A DNA stretch of 38,457 nt from Terana coerulea (taxonomy: Eukaryota; Basidiomycota; Agaricomycetes; Polyporales; Phanerochaetaceae). Below the pieces are notes generated by a model. It saw only the letters and a program-made list of their open reading frames with translations, did no database searches and was not told where the DNA came from. A program made the position numbers and the translations under genes. Where the stretch lies: assembly GCA_024811115.1 (NCBI GenBank), contig JAKOGH010000251.1:1-38457 (forward strand). Direction: 5' to 3'. Of this stretch, positions 1 to 10,960 are shown one piece after another. Position 1 is the first letter of the stretch; each line of letters starts with the position of its first letter.

Positions 1-1001
1 TTCCAAACCATTCGTCAGCGCTCTCAGTGCTCATCAGCGCTCAGCGCTCATCAGTCGGCTCTCGCTGTACCTCATTTTGGTCACTTCTCACTGGGGCGTC
101 AGTGCTTGCACGTTTTGCTGATGTGTGGGCATATGCTTCAAGCAACGGCCATTACAAACCAAAATCTACGAAAATGTGCTAATGCCTGGGATCCCGGACA
201 AGTGTTTGCAACCAAATGGAGTGCCGCGCCTGGACATGGAGTTCCCAGAACTGAGGGAGTTGACCCGAAAACACTATGTGACTAGGTGGGTGAGAGACTT
301 GTAATTCACTAACAATGTCTAACAGCAGTACTATGGGACGGCGCGTAAGGGAACTTCGTTCACTCCTTGGCCAACCAAAATCCAAACCGCTTGATTTTGG
401 ATGCTGTTCAGGGCATAAGCGAGTTTACGAATGGCTCTCCCATTGACACCATCAAAGGAGACGAATTCTTCCTTGGCGTATGTCAGCATAATCAGGTATG
501 GCACAGCATTGTCTACCATCTAGCTGGGGGCTAATGCCGGCTTAGCTTTACCAGCTATTCAGCATTACAACGGGCGATCCCTCCCGTGGCACCATCGCTT
601 TGCAAAGCGATGCTCAGGCGCCGGGAATTGGGTCCGAAGTCAGGGTACGCATGATTGTGTGCATATAGTCACCTTAAGCTGACTCCGTTTCCAAGGTGTA
701 TCGCAAGGTCCATGGCAACAAGATATGGCGCAGTGACGAGCTAGGCCTACAAGTCATCAATGTCTCCACTGACTACGCAACGGACCTATTTCACGGGATT
801 TCGACAGACTCAATCCACCGCATTACGAAAACTTTTATCGCTACCACGGAGAACGGCCTTATTGTAAGTCGAGGGCGAGGCGAACGTCCTTGGAAGTCCA
901 CGGCGGCAGGTGGCTGTGCTGTAATACATTGGGAAACTGACGAACGAATTAAGAATTTAGTGCACGCACAGTACACTATCGGTAATGGGCCGAGCTACTA
1001 G
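1..1001 (+). pseudogene. FIST-domain protein, copy A, 3' part, probably decayed
   Basis: This is the C-terminal half of a FIST-type protein, the paralogue of the gene at 4902-6462. Matching stretches are VGICFKQRPL (from 125), NQNPNRLILDAV (about 367-405), the FIST_C-like exon GDPSRGTIALQSDA (546-643), and the last exon with TTENGLIVSR (696-1001). Introns at 495-545 and about 644-695 match those of copy B in place and phase. Two signs of decay are visible: a TGA at 119-121 in frame just before the first conserved block, and a TAA at 346-348 where copy B has GAA, although an unrecognised splice choice could avoid the latter. The tail also differs: an internal segment present in B is missing and about 20 residues are added at the end. 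The 5' half lies outside the window or is lost; bases 1-120 show only short CAGCGCTC-type repeats. Confidence 0.6.
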
Positions 1002-1514
1002 TAGTGGAGTAGCTTAGACTTATGTGATACGACGCTTAGCACTTCATTTTTGACACTCCTCGTTGTCGCCTGGTCTCGCATTCGCATCCATTATTGCGCT
1101 CGTGAGTCCAGGTAAGTAGTACATTCGTCATGTAGTTCCTCCATCTAATACTTGTATATTTCCACCAGCTCGTGAACCAAGCTTTCCCACGTCCTGCTAC
1201 TTGGTCGCTCCCGCTCTCGCCTACTCCTCGCGTTCACCCATTCCCGCACTCCATAATCCTACTAGCTGTGAGAAACGGGGTAGATTAACACGAATTATAT
1301 ATGATCATCGCCACACAATAACTATCTACTTGGTCTAGGGAATGCTTCGGGTGATTCTCCTCGACTAGTGGGGCGGTGATAGGTTCAATGCATAACGGCA
1401 ATTTTGTTTTAAAGAAAAGGGGGTACGGCAAGGCCTTGGAGCACAGAGGAAGGTGGCCATATAATTGCCAGTGAAACGGTGCTTGCGACATAGGTGCAAA
1501 TCTGGTATTGGGGC
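1002..1514. other. Spacer between FIST copy A and DUF6534 copy A
   Basis: No supportable gene. The equivalent spacer in unit B is only 154 bases, so this one carries about 360 extra bases with no recognisable coding, repeat or terminal-repeat structure. Confidence 0.5.
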
Positions 1515-3442
1515 TCATACGTAAGTAGAGATGGGCTCGTTACTGTCCTGAGGTTTCTTCACGTCCGCATCCACGCCAGCGACGTCGGGCCAGGCGTCAA
1601 CATTGTTAGTTGGCAGCGGCCCGATATCGACCATCTCGTGGGTCTCCACCTTTATGTTGACCTGGCAACATCGTCAAACGCTGAAAGTAGACACGGTTCG
1701 TTGAGGTAGCATCACACTCACTTGCGGCCGGATAGAGCGCATCGTGTCGGAGCTGCCCGAAGTGCCCTACAGAGGGATGAACTTCCGATTGGTGACCCAT
1801 GGACTTGAAAACTGTTAGAACGTACGCCGGGCCATTCAGTGTGTCTCGCTCCTCTGTTTGAGGGTATGCTTGTCCACTCTCGTCGAGAATTTAAGCTAGA
1901 TACGACAGAGTTGGTGTATCTGGGCAAGCATTAGTGTAGATGCAAATAATATAAGCCGAATGGCAATTGCGTACAGCTTCACGACTCCATAGTTGAAGAT
2001 CATGTGGATGCCTGGTGTCTGCATTGAAAATTTAAAGAATGGCTCGAAGCAGTGTGAAGGGAATTGTGCGTACCACAGCGAGAAAGATGACGATGTGTGC
2101 GGTGGTGAACGAAGCGGTTAGTAGGCCGCTTTGAACGGTCGCTACATGAGAAGTCAGGGCGAGCTCTTTCCCTGAAGATGTATACGAGACATACATCGAA
2201 TAATCTTGTTGATAAGATGATCGGTGTCTGAGAATCCTGTCCTGTGCTTGGCCTAGTGTCGATGGACAGACATCAACAGACCTATAGATGGGCGGACGGC
2301 ATGTGCTCACCAAGTATACAGTGAGAACGGTAGCAATGGTGAGGTCGCAGATTGTGCACGAAATTAGCCACGGCAATGCAATAGGCTGGATAGAATGGGA
2401 TGGCATGAGATATAATGTGCTCGCTAAATGAGTTGCACATACGTCGAGCACGCGGAGTGTAGATAATTCTGGACTCATGCTGGTACCGATGGCGGTCCCA
2501 ATGGCACAGACTGTGTGTCAAAATAATGTCAGTGCTTATTCCGTAAAACCAAATGGTGATTGGGACAACACTTACGACCAGAAACACTTGAAGTAATCAC
2601 GACCAATGTTACAACCCATCTGTTCTTGGTGAGTACAAGGATACGCCAAGCATAAAACAGCTGCACGATCATCGCGACCAAGCCCTGCATGGCATGTTTA
2701 GATATATTGAATATAGTCATTGTAAGAGATGCTGGGGACTTACGGACATTGCTTGCTCTGTATGCCATACCGCGCTGTGTCAGAATAAAATGAAGGTTGT
2801 ACAAAAGCATGCAGTCATACCAGAGGAGAAAACTGCGGGAAAATAAGAAACGTGGGATGTCAGGGACTGCCTTCTGAGTAATTATCGCATGTGACGTACG
2901 CCAGTCGGCTGTCTGTAGTGCAGCCACGTTTCCTAGGCAATGCAGTGAGGATTTACCCTACCCTCTTACTGAGAGACTCTGCACACCAAATTCGTTGATC
3001 AGTATATTGTATATCCAAGCGACGTTGAATGCTGTGTTTGCTGTATCAGCAAAGAGCAGAAGTGCCACCTGAAAATTGAGCGGCGTCGGAATCTTCAAAC
3101 CCGACAGAAGATATGAGACTGACATAGGCCTTCATCCATTTAGGGTCTCTGAAACAATCAACGGGACCCGTAAATGACGATGATGTGCACTTTGAACTAC
3201 TACACACCTTCTAAATGAGGAATAGTAGGAATAGCTCTGGGCGATTATGACCCCATACAGCCTACATATGCACCACGTGAGTGGTCTCTCGTCTAAGCAC
3301 CAAGCTTAAGGACATACCCTACGTTCAAGAAAATGCCTAGCAGACTCGGTCCGTGGCTATAGAGAACATGTAAGTATAATTCCGGAATGCATGCTGGCAA
3401 AACATACAGGAGTCGAGCGTACTTCGCATCCTGGGAAACCAT
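1515..3442 (-). CDS. DUF6534 multi-pass membrane protein, copy A
   Basis: A fungal integral membrane protein of the DUF6534 family; function unknown. Reading from 3442 (MVSQDAKYA), spliced blocks give HGPSLLGIFLNVG, LYGVIIAQSYSYYSSF, VALLLFADTANTAFNVAWIY, GLVAMIVQLFYAWRILVLT, LPWLISCTICDLTI, SGLLTASFTTAHIVIFLAV, IHMIFNYGVVKLYTNSVV and SSLNSRREW, then a hydrophilic tail with VETHEMVDI ending in TGA at 1515-1517. Six or seven hydrophobic stretches are visible. The exons are short and introns are about 50-70 bases with GT-AG ends; I worked out some of them and the rest are approximate. No in-frame stop is needed in any block checked, so the copy may be functional. It faces FIST copy A tail to tail. 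Exon boundaries need transcript data. Confidence 0.75.
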
Positions 3443-4901
3443 GTTGAAATTTGCGGAAGAAGAAGTTACTCTGCCGAGGTGAGTGACCAGAGTTGGGGCG
3501 ACGTTGAACGCTGGAGTTTGTTCAAGGCTACTTATGTAGGGTTAACTGATTTCATCCAGGACAGACCAACACATCTTGTTCTTCAGTTCGGCTCTAGTCA
3601 GGCGCACCATGGGAATCACAATAACACCATCTCTTCGGAGCATGGGCCGGAAGGCCCTTCGTTATGTAGCAGTCAGTGGAGTGTTATGACTTCTGTATTT
3701 CACACAAACTCACTTGATAGATAATAGCATACAAAGCGAGTTGGTGTAACTGACGCATGGCTCTGCTGCTCTGGTGAATAAGTAATGCAGGCGTGAACCT
3801 GCACTCCAAATACTGGTCAGCAGGAGTCAACACAGGACAAAACTCACAGTCGCCCACCAAAATCTGCTACATGTCATATAACAGCTGTATTTGATCGCTG
3901 GCTATAACACTCTCGTGTACTGCCACTTCAAGGCGGCTATCTGAACGCCGAACAAGCATCATAACAAATAATCAAAGACAGGTCAGAGAAGTAGAGGTAG
4001 TGTGGGAGTGACCCAATACAAGCGTTCAAGTATCAAACAGACGGCGATGCAGCCAGCCCCTGCATGTATTCCAACAATGGTCAATGCAGTGAAGCAGTCG
4101 TGGTCGCTGAGACCGGAACTGACCTCGTATAGATCTCCTGCTATTGCTGGCGCCTAAACAAAGGCCGAATGTGTTGTAGCGTCAGGGAATACGATGATAG
4201 CTCAAAACCACTATACAGAATGGACTCGGGAACTTCCGACAAAGATCCAAAGGTTGACATCTATCTTCCAAGTAGTGGAGTTCTGCAAGATGCCTTTGGC
4301 CGTCTTCCCGCGATAAGGGAACGTCGCGAATGGGAGTTGATAGGAGTTGATATATCCCGCATAGAGAGAGACTCGTCCAAGCATATGTCCTATTTGCGTC
4401 GCATGTAAATATTAACCTGCCCAAGCGGACAAAACTGAAAAGACTTACAGCCCATTCCAGGAGCCAGTACATCGAATCCACGACCGCGGACTTGGAACCC
4501 GTCCGCAACGTCGTCGTCCGCAAGGCTGAAGGCGCGCCTTCCTCTGAGGCTGCATCTTCGCCTCGTATGTTGTGCCCCCAAGGCCCAGCACCCGCGCACG
4601 ACGCCGCGGTCCGGCGGGCAGGACCGTAACTTGAACGGTGAGCTTCAGTTCCGCGGCCTGCGGCTGGATAGCATATGCGTCGAGCAGCTCCAGCGCGCGC
4701 TATGTGGCCCACTAGGACTGTCCATGGCCGTGCGCTGTACAGCCGTCCGTCCGACCTCCAACTCCAGCGTCGAGGTGAGGGGAATTGTCAAGATGTTAGA
4801 ATGCTCTATGGGCGTCTGTGCGAATGCGCTTCCACAAGCGTTTGCAGCAGCTTGGCCAATCACAGGCTCTCTTCAGGCTTGGGGCTTGACGAGACTCCAC
4901 C
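3443..4901. other. Region between duplicated units, with unassigned GC-rich stretch
   Basis: The first about 200 bases resemble the sequence upstream of DUF6534 copy B: around 3548-3582 and 8677-8711 both carry a close match to ACTGATTTCATCCAG followed by CATCTTGTTCT-like sequence. The duplication therefore includes the promoter side. From about 4450 to 4900 the DNA turns GC-rich and open in several frames on both strands (for example 4631-4900 plus). I could not recognise any family, nor join these pieces to the FIST gene that starts at 4902. They may be a gene remnant or an upstream leader. Confidence 0.4.
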
Positions 4902-6462
4902 ATGTTCGCCAGCACCTATATCAGCCGGTCGACCACGAATATCATAAAGCAGCTCAACGGTGCCAGCTTCCTCAAACAACTACCTCCTCCGAATGTTCTC
5001 CTCTTCTCGCTTGCGCCATCACCGGACCTGCCGCAGGACGAGCTCAAAGAGCTCGTGAGCGCACTCACCTCCCACAAGAATCATGTTGGGTGTCTTTCTG
5101 CACCATGCCAAAGTACAAGAGACGAAGCATCCGGCAAGCGGCTGGCTTCAACAGTGTGCTCTATCGCTGTGTTCAGCAGCGACCTCGCCACACCGTTCCG
5201 GAGCACTATCCCTGGAAAGGCACCGACGCAGGTTGGCCGGTGGCATGCATTCAGGAAGAAGGACGACCATGCGTTCATGCCGGAGCTCCTTCCCGGACAG
5301 AACCGTGACATGGACTGGGAGAGCATATGGGCGCAGAAGGCGAGGACACCAGGCGTGCCACCCGAGCTGGAGGCATTGAAGTGCGTATTCACTGCACGTC
5401 CTATCCGCTCGGAAGCTCAAGACACTTTAGTGCGCATGACGTGAGCGGCATATTGTATCTGTCGGACAATGCTCCGGAAGGTCTGTCACAAGCATTGGGC
5501 AAATTCACTCGGGCGTCCAAGGTCAGTGGCTCCCTCACTTGGGCGTCTTCGTACTAATTCTAGCTCTCGAAAGTTAGGTCTCATAGCGTCTTCAACGCCG
5601 TTTCTGACCGGAAGACCCTACACCCTGTTCTATAAAGGCAAGATTTTATCCTCTGGCGCTGTGGGCGTATGTTTCAAGAAAGCTCAACTCCCTGGGATTC
5701 CGCACCTGGATGTCGGCTTCCCAGTCCTGAAGGGGCTGACTGGAACACACCGCGTAACCAGGTTGGCGGAATAGTTATGAACCGTCACCAGTATCTGACT
5801 GCCTACCACAGCACTGAAGGGAACTTGGTGCATTCCCTGGACAACCAAAATCCGAGCCGTCTGATCTTGGACGCCGTGCAAGACTTGAACAAATCTGAAG
5901 GCAGATCCTTCGTTGACTCCAGCATCAAGGAGGACGAATTCTTCCTCGGGGTACATCGCGATGACAAGGTATTGGTACGCTACATTCGCCCTCAGATTGC
6001 GGCTAACGCTGTCCTAGCTCTACCAACTATACAATATTATGGCAGGCGATCCTTCCCGTGGTACCATCGCCCTTCGAAGCGATGCCGCGCCTGATGTCGG
6101 GTCTGCAGTCAAGGTACGAGTCCTCACGCGCGCATATAGTCGCCTCAAACTGACTCCGTGCCAAGATTTATCGCAAAACTCAGGGTGGCACCACAAGCCG
6201 TCACTTAGAAGAAGGTCTACATTTCATCAACGTTTCGACTCAAGACACCGCAAAAATACTGACGGAGGACTCTCGCGGAGGAGCCAACGTGCTCAAGGAT
6301 GTGTTTGTCGCTACCACGGAGAACGGCTTCATTGTGAGCCGGAACAAGGGTACGCAACAAAACCTGTCTGGGAGTTCAAATAAGGATTCAGGAGTGTGCG
6401 AACTTCCCTGGAAGTCGACTGTGGTAGGTGGTCATGCTAAAATACATTGGAGAACAAACTAG
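4902..6462 (+). CDS. FIST-domain protein, copy B (complete)
   Basis: A protein resembling the FIST family (FIST_N plus FIST_C), a predicted ligand-sensing domain known from bacterial signalling and some eukaryotic proteins. Six exons join in frame: 4902-5380, 5431-5521, 5574-5761, 5812-5968, 6018-6113 and 6166-6462, giving 435 aa with introns of 49-52 bases. FIST_N-like features are HVGCLSAP-type sequence near residue 65, STIPGKAPTQVGRWHAF near 100, LYLSDNAPEGLSQAL near 165, and GKILSSGAVGVCF. FIST_C-like features are NQNPSRLILDAVQDL, GDPSRGTIAL and the terminal VATTENGFIVSR. No signal peptide or membrane segment is seen, so it is probably cytoplasmic. The donor at 5762 (GTTGGC) is weak, but it is the only choice that keeps frame. 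The stop is 154 bases from the stop of the facing DUF6534 gene. The family call rests on motif pattern and is not a search result. Confidence 0.72.
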
Positions 6463-6616
6463 ATCGAGATGAACGCATCACCACTTTACTGTTGTTTGCT
6501 TGGGCGAGGAAATAAGATGAAGCTACGGCATGGATAGGCTCCGGAGTTGTGGCGGAGCGAACAGTAAAGAGCGGCCTTGTTGAAAGGCGCTGTGACGGAC
6601 AAGCAACATACGGTAC

Positions 6617-8569
6617 TTATGAGTCGTGCACACGAAGTGGATGTGCGGTTTGGCCTGGAGCTCGTACAGGAGTGGAGATGGGCTCGTGGGTATGTTGAGT
6701 TTTCTGTATCTCCGAATCCGCCTTAGCTACGTCGTGCCAAGCGTTGTTCTTGTTGGCTGACAATGCCTCGATGTCGATAATGTGATCAGTCTCCACCCTG
6801 ATGTTGACCTGAATATAATCCCACCTCTAAGTTTTTCGCGAACAATACAAATGGCGCCACACTAACCTGTGGCCATACAGATCTCACGTTGCCGGTAACT
6901 CTAAAACTTGAAGTGCCCTAAAAATGGCGACTTGAATACAACAACGCATGAGCTCAGGCACGGTAAGGGGCACGGACACCTGGCCACTCCTTGAGGCCAT
7001 TGGAAAGCGAATTCGTCCACTCTTGGCGGGAGTTCAAGCCGGACAGGACAGAGTTCGTGTATCTAGGGGCGCATCAGTACTAGTGGAACGCCACAGGCCG
7101 AGAGATGACCACGTACAGCTTAGCGACTCCGTAGTTGAATACCATGTGTACGGCTGGCTTCTTCGTGGTAGTTAGCTCATTGTGGCTCAAGGCAGAGTTG
7201 AAGTCATCGCACGTACCACAGCGAGAAAAGTGATGATGTGTCCGCTGGTGAATGAAGCGGTCAAGAGGCCATTCTGGACGGTTGCTGCACAAGAAATCAA
7301 TGGAGGTCCTTCCCAAGCTGCATATGAGATATACATCGGATGATCTTGTTAACGACACTGTCGGTGTTCGTGAAGCCTGTTTTGTGCTTGACCTGGAGGA
7401 GTCATCAGATAACAGCGGATTCGCAAGTGAGCGATTAGCAAGTGCTCACCAAGTATACGGTGAGGACGATAGCAATAGTGAGATCGCAGACTGTGCACAA
7501 AACGAGCCACGACAGCGCAACAAGCTTTGTGGAGCGGAATGCACATGAGATGCGGAAATGTTTGCAGAGTAGCTGGAACCTACGTCGAGCACATGGAAGC
7601 CAGAAAAGAGAGGGTGCATGCTCACACTTATGGCAGTCCCAATGGCACAGACTGCTTGTCAGAACAAATTCAGTGCTGTTCACTCCACTCAAATGGCAAG
7701 ACATACGACAGGAGACGCTTGAGGTGGTGACGATCAATGCCACGACCCATTTGTTCTTGGTGAGTACATGAATGCGCCACGCATAGAATAACTGCACCAT
7801 CATGGCAACTAAGCCCTACATGACAGGTTAGGGAGACCAGGGTGAGGGCGATGTAAGGGATTGAACGGACGTACAGACATCGCTTCCTCTGCATGGTGGT
7901 CCGCGCGGTGTCAGAGCGGACTACAATCGTCCAGGCGTATGAACTCCTACCGGATGCAAATACTGAACAACAAGGGAATATCACCGCGTGAGAGATCGGC
8001 TCCTAAGTCTATGTGTACGTGACCTACGCCAGTCAGCCGTTCCAAGAGCGGATACATCTCCTGGACAAGGCAATCAGGTCAACCATGCCTCTTAACCAAA
8101 AGCTACACATACCAAAATGATTTATCAGCGCGTTGTATATCCACGCGATGTTAAATGTCGTATTTACTGTATCCGCAAGAAGCAGAAGCGCGACCTGCGC
8201 ATTCAACGTCAGGGTGCCAGTCTCGATAAGAGTTGCATGCGAGAAGGCGCACATAGATCTTCATCCATGCAGGGTCCCTGGTACGATCGATAACCAAGCG
8301 GGGTCAACATTGATATTGGGAGGCGACATACCTTCGAGAGGCTGAATAGTAGAATAGCACTGGGTAATCATGACACCCATACAGCCTGCACATGCATCGA
8401 GCCAATTCTCTACAATCCAGTCGTAAGCTGGGTACGCACCCTACATTCAGGAAAATACCCCAACAAACTCGGCCCGTGCCTATAGACATATGATCAGCGT
8501 ATGAAGACAAAATATGTGCGAGAAATACTTACAAAATTGAGCGGCGTCCTTCTCGTTCCGGGCGACCAT
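6617..8569 (-). CDS. DUF6534 multi-pass membrane protein, copy B
   Basis: Paralogue of the genes at 1515-3442 and 32261-34175; function unknown. It starts MVARNEKDAAQF at 8569. Recognisable blocks are WGIFLNVG, VALLLLADTVNTTFNIAWIY, GTADWLFAS, GLVAMMVQLFYAWRIHVLT, VQNGLLTASFTSGHIITFLAV, VHMVFNYGVAKLYTNSVL, SGLNSRQEW and the tail VETDHIIDI. Two small indels relative to copy A near the second and third exons shift the frame and are compensated, so HGPSLLG and LYGV are altered here. The TGA that ends copy A is absent, and the frame runs 14 or so residues further to a TAA at 6617-6619. It could be expressed but is under weaker constraint than copies A or C. Exon ends are approximate. Confidence 0.7.
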
Positions 8570-9526
8570 GCTGACGCTTGCTGGAGAAGAAGCGGCTCTG
8601 CTGACGTATAGGTGACCAGGGGTTGATATTGCTTCGAGCTTTGTAGTTCGCGCATGATTATTTGTGCATGGCCAACTGATTCCATCCAGCACATAATAAC
8701 AAATCTTGTTCTCTTGGTAGGCACTGCGGTCAACTGCGTCATGAAACCGGGCATCAACCTGCGAGCCCGCCTCTGAAACAGTTTCTTTGAGCGGTGGAGT
8801 GTGGTAGGTCCTCCGTTACGCGGCATTCTATGCAGTGGTACTGCCATTAGTGATTTCAGCCAACAGCCGATGCTGCGTAGTAGTAAAGGGAGAAGCAACG
8901 ATGCCATTTCTTCCCGGGCATCTCGGCATAGGTTGAAGGACGTGAACCTGCGCTGCAGAAGACGATTAACAGGGCGCTAATATGAGTAGGACAAGACGAA
9001 CCATCTCGCTCTCCACGGACCACTTGAAGCTTCTTTCACCGCATTACAATAGTCATGCACACCTATTCGCTGCAAGAAACTCATGTGTGACTGCGAATGT
9101 CATCTGTCAGAACAGTATCGCAACGAGGAATCAGATATGTGGCAGGTGCTGTGGCAGCAGCGCGGGAGTAACCTAGCACTTCATCGCAAGTCATCAAACG
9201 TGCAAGATACACACTACAGCAGCTTGAAACATTGAGCAGGAGGCGATTCACTGGCCCTGCAAATTTATTGCAGCTGGGATCAATGAAGTGAGGCTCAGCA
9301 GGTGCAGACGTGGGAACCCACCTATGGAGGCGTGCGTGTACATTCCATGAAGTGATGGATAGAGGTAGTAGTAGAAACTGTGCAGGGTAGAAGGGCGGAC
9401 ATATCTGCGTCAACTGACAGTTTGCCAAGAGATGCACACACTTTCAATAATGAAGCAAACTCTAGCTCACATGCAGGACTTCGTATGATATCAACCTGCA
9501 CGGTATGGCATTACGCATGCTATAGC
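8570..9526. other. Upstream flank of copy B, no gene recognised
   Basis: The first about 150 bases match the flank of unit A, marking the edge of the duplicated unit at roughly 8750. The rest has only short open frames without family features. Confidence 0.5.
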
Positions 9527-10546
9527 CTACTCCAAGTCATCGTCTGAGTCATTCAAGATATCTAAGATATCCCTCCTGTCCACGCGAATGGCCTTGTTAG
9601 CTTCCTGCACTGTCAACAAAGCACTAAATACACGTACTGGTCGTCGCTTGGATCGTGAATGAATGTAAATAGGTCCACAGTCTTCTTGTTTGCATTGACC
9701 TTCCGCAAGACATCTCTGGACAGGCCCTCAAACTCCTGCCCGCGGCAGATGACGGATTTGAGCTTGGGATTCTTGATTATGCTGAACATCCGACGACTGT
9801 CGAGCCATTGGAACACATCAAACGTGGCCACGCTGAGCTCCTCCATGGCAGGCGCAGCTAGGAGGGCATTGACGAGAGTCGGATTGAGATCATGGTTGTA
9901 GGAAAGGTGGATCTTTGTCTAGAGACACCATATCGACGAACATTCAAAGGAGGAAGTGGAAAGAGCGTACCAGAGATTGCCAGACGCCGCTCACATGCTC
10001 AGCTAACTCCCTCACAGCTTGCTCCCGCTTCTTATTCGTCCTGTACTCGCGAAAGGTCCGTCCGGCGCGCTGGAGGTAAAGTACGGTCGGATTGAGCCGC
10101 GTCAACGCGCTCTTGAAGCCCGCGATGCTGTCCTTCGCCATGACTTGCAGCGAGATGTACACGTTCTTGATATTCGGGGAGCGCTCCACGAGGCTTGCAA
10201 GATCCCTCCCAAAGCCGCCCTCAAGCCGTAAGTCGCGAATGACGCGTCCGAGATGAGGGTTGGTCTTGATAAGTCTAGCGACGGCCTGCGTGTGCGAGGG
10301 GCTTTTGAGCCTTACGGAGACATAGAGAAGGGGCGAGCCAATGCGCAGCCAGGTTTTTGAAACCAGGAGAAGATGGCTGTTGCCCAATGGACCACTGGCA
10401 GACGGCGGCGCGTCAACTTGGACTTTGCGGTGGAAGTACCGTGACGGACGTCTACTGTCGGAGTCGAGAAAGGTTTCAGGAGCGGCTGACAGGCGAAGGA
10501 TGAGGATCTCGCGTATGAGTTCTTCGGGTAGTTGCTTCACGGGCAT
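9527..10546 (-). CDS. F-box-like protein
   Basis: The start MPVKQLPEELIREILILRL is a degenerate F-box at the extreme N-terminus, of the kind that binds Skp1 in SCF ubiquitin ligases. It is followed by LLLVSKTWLRIGSPLLYVSV (the second half of the F-box) and then leucine-containing repeats such as HLGRVIRDLRLEGGFG. This layout is common among lineage-expanded agaricomycete F-box proteins. I chose the ATG at 10546 because the F-box begins there; the frame stays open about 62 codons upstream. Exon 1 ends near 9970 and a second exon resumes with KIHLSYNHDLNPTLV. The last intron, 9605-9637, would be only 33 bases, leading to an acidic end DILDILNDSDDDLE and a stop at 9527-9529. Without that splice the protein ends earlier at 9613. 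The substrate is unknown. Confidence 0.65.
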
Positions 10547-10960
10547 GGTGGGCGATGAAGGGGAATGCTGAAGACGGTGCGGGCCACGAAGCCAAGGGTA
10601 GGGGTTCAAATATTGAGCCATCAGAGGGCTCCGACCACTTCCGTTTAGCCACCGGACGTCATGGTGACCAATTTGGTATGTAGCACCTTTATGGCGCAAA
10701 GGAGTGAAGAGCAGGCCACAGCCAAGTAACAACGGCAGGCTTCGCCTCAGCCTCCAGTCATATAAATGGGGCCCAGGGACAGATCAAGCAAGTCGTCAGA
10801 CTCATTGGCAAGAAGCAGCTTTGTGGCGTTAAGGCTGGGCGTCCCACGATTTCGTTCGGCGAACGCTTCCCATCAGGAGATGACGGCGGGGACCGAGAGT
10901 AAACAGCCTTGCTTCCTGAAGCTTCCACAGGACCTCACGAACCACCACGTACGAGTTGCC
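10547..10960. promoter_or_regulatory. Intergenic region between divergent F-box genes
   Basis: Likely shared upstream region of the minus-strand F-box gene and its plus-strand broken paralogue. A TATA-like CATATAAATGG lies at about 10759-10769 on the plus strand. No other element is evident. Confidence 0.3.

Noticed and set aside
1..60. CAGCGCTC repeats at the window start as a CRISPR-like or functional array
   Set aside because: Too few and too short; simple local duplication is enough.
4631..5308. A 225-codon plus-strand frame overlapping the FIST first exon
   Set aside because: From 4902 it is a different frame from the conserved FIST sequence; only the part before 4902 is unexplained.
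8494..8907. A 137-codon minus-strand frame upstream of DUF6534 copy B
   Set aside because: It overlaps the first exon of that gene in another frame and has no family features.
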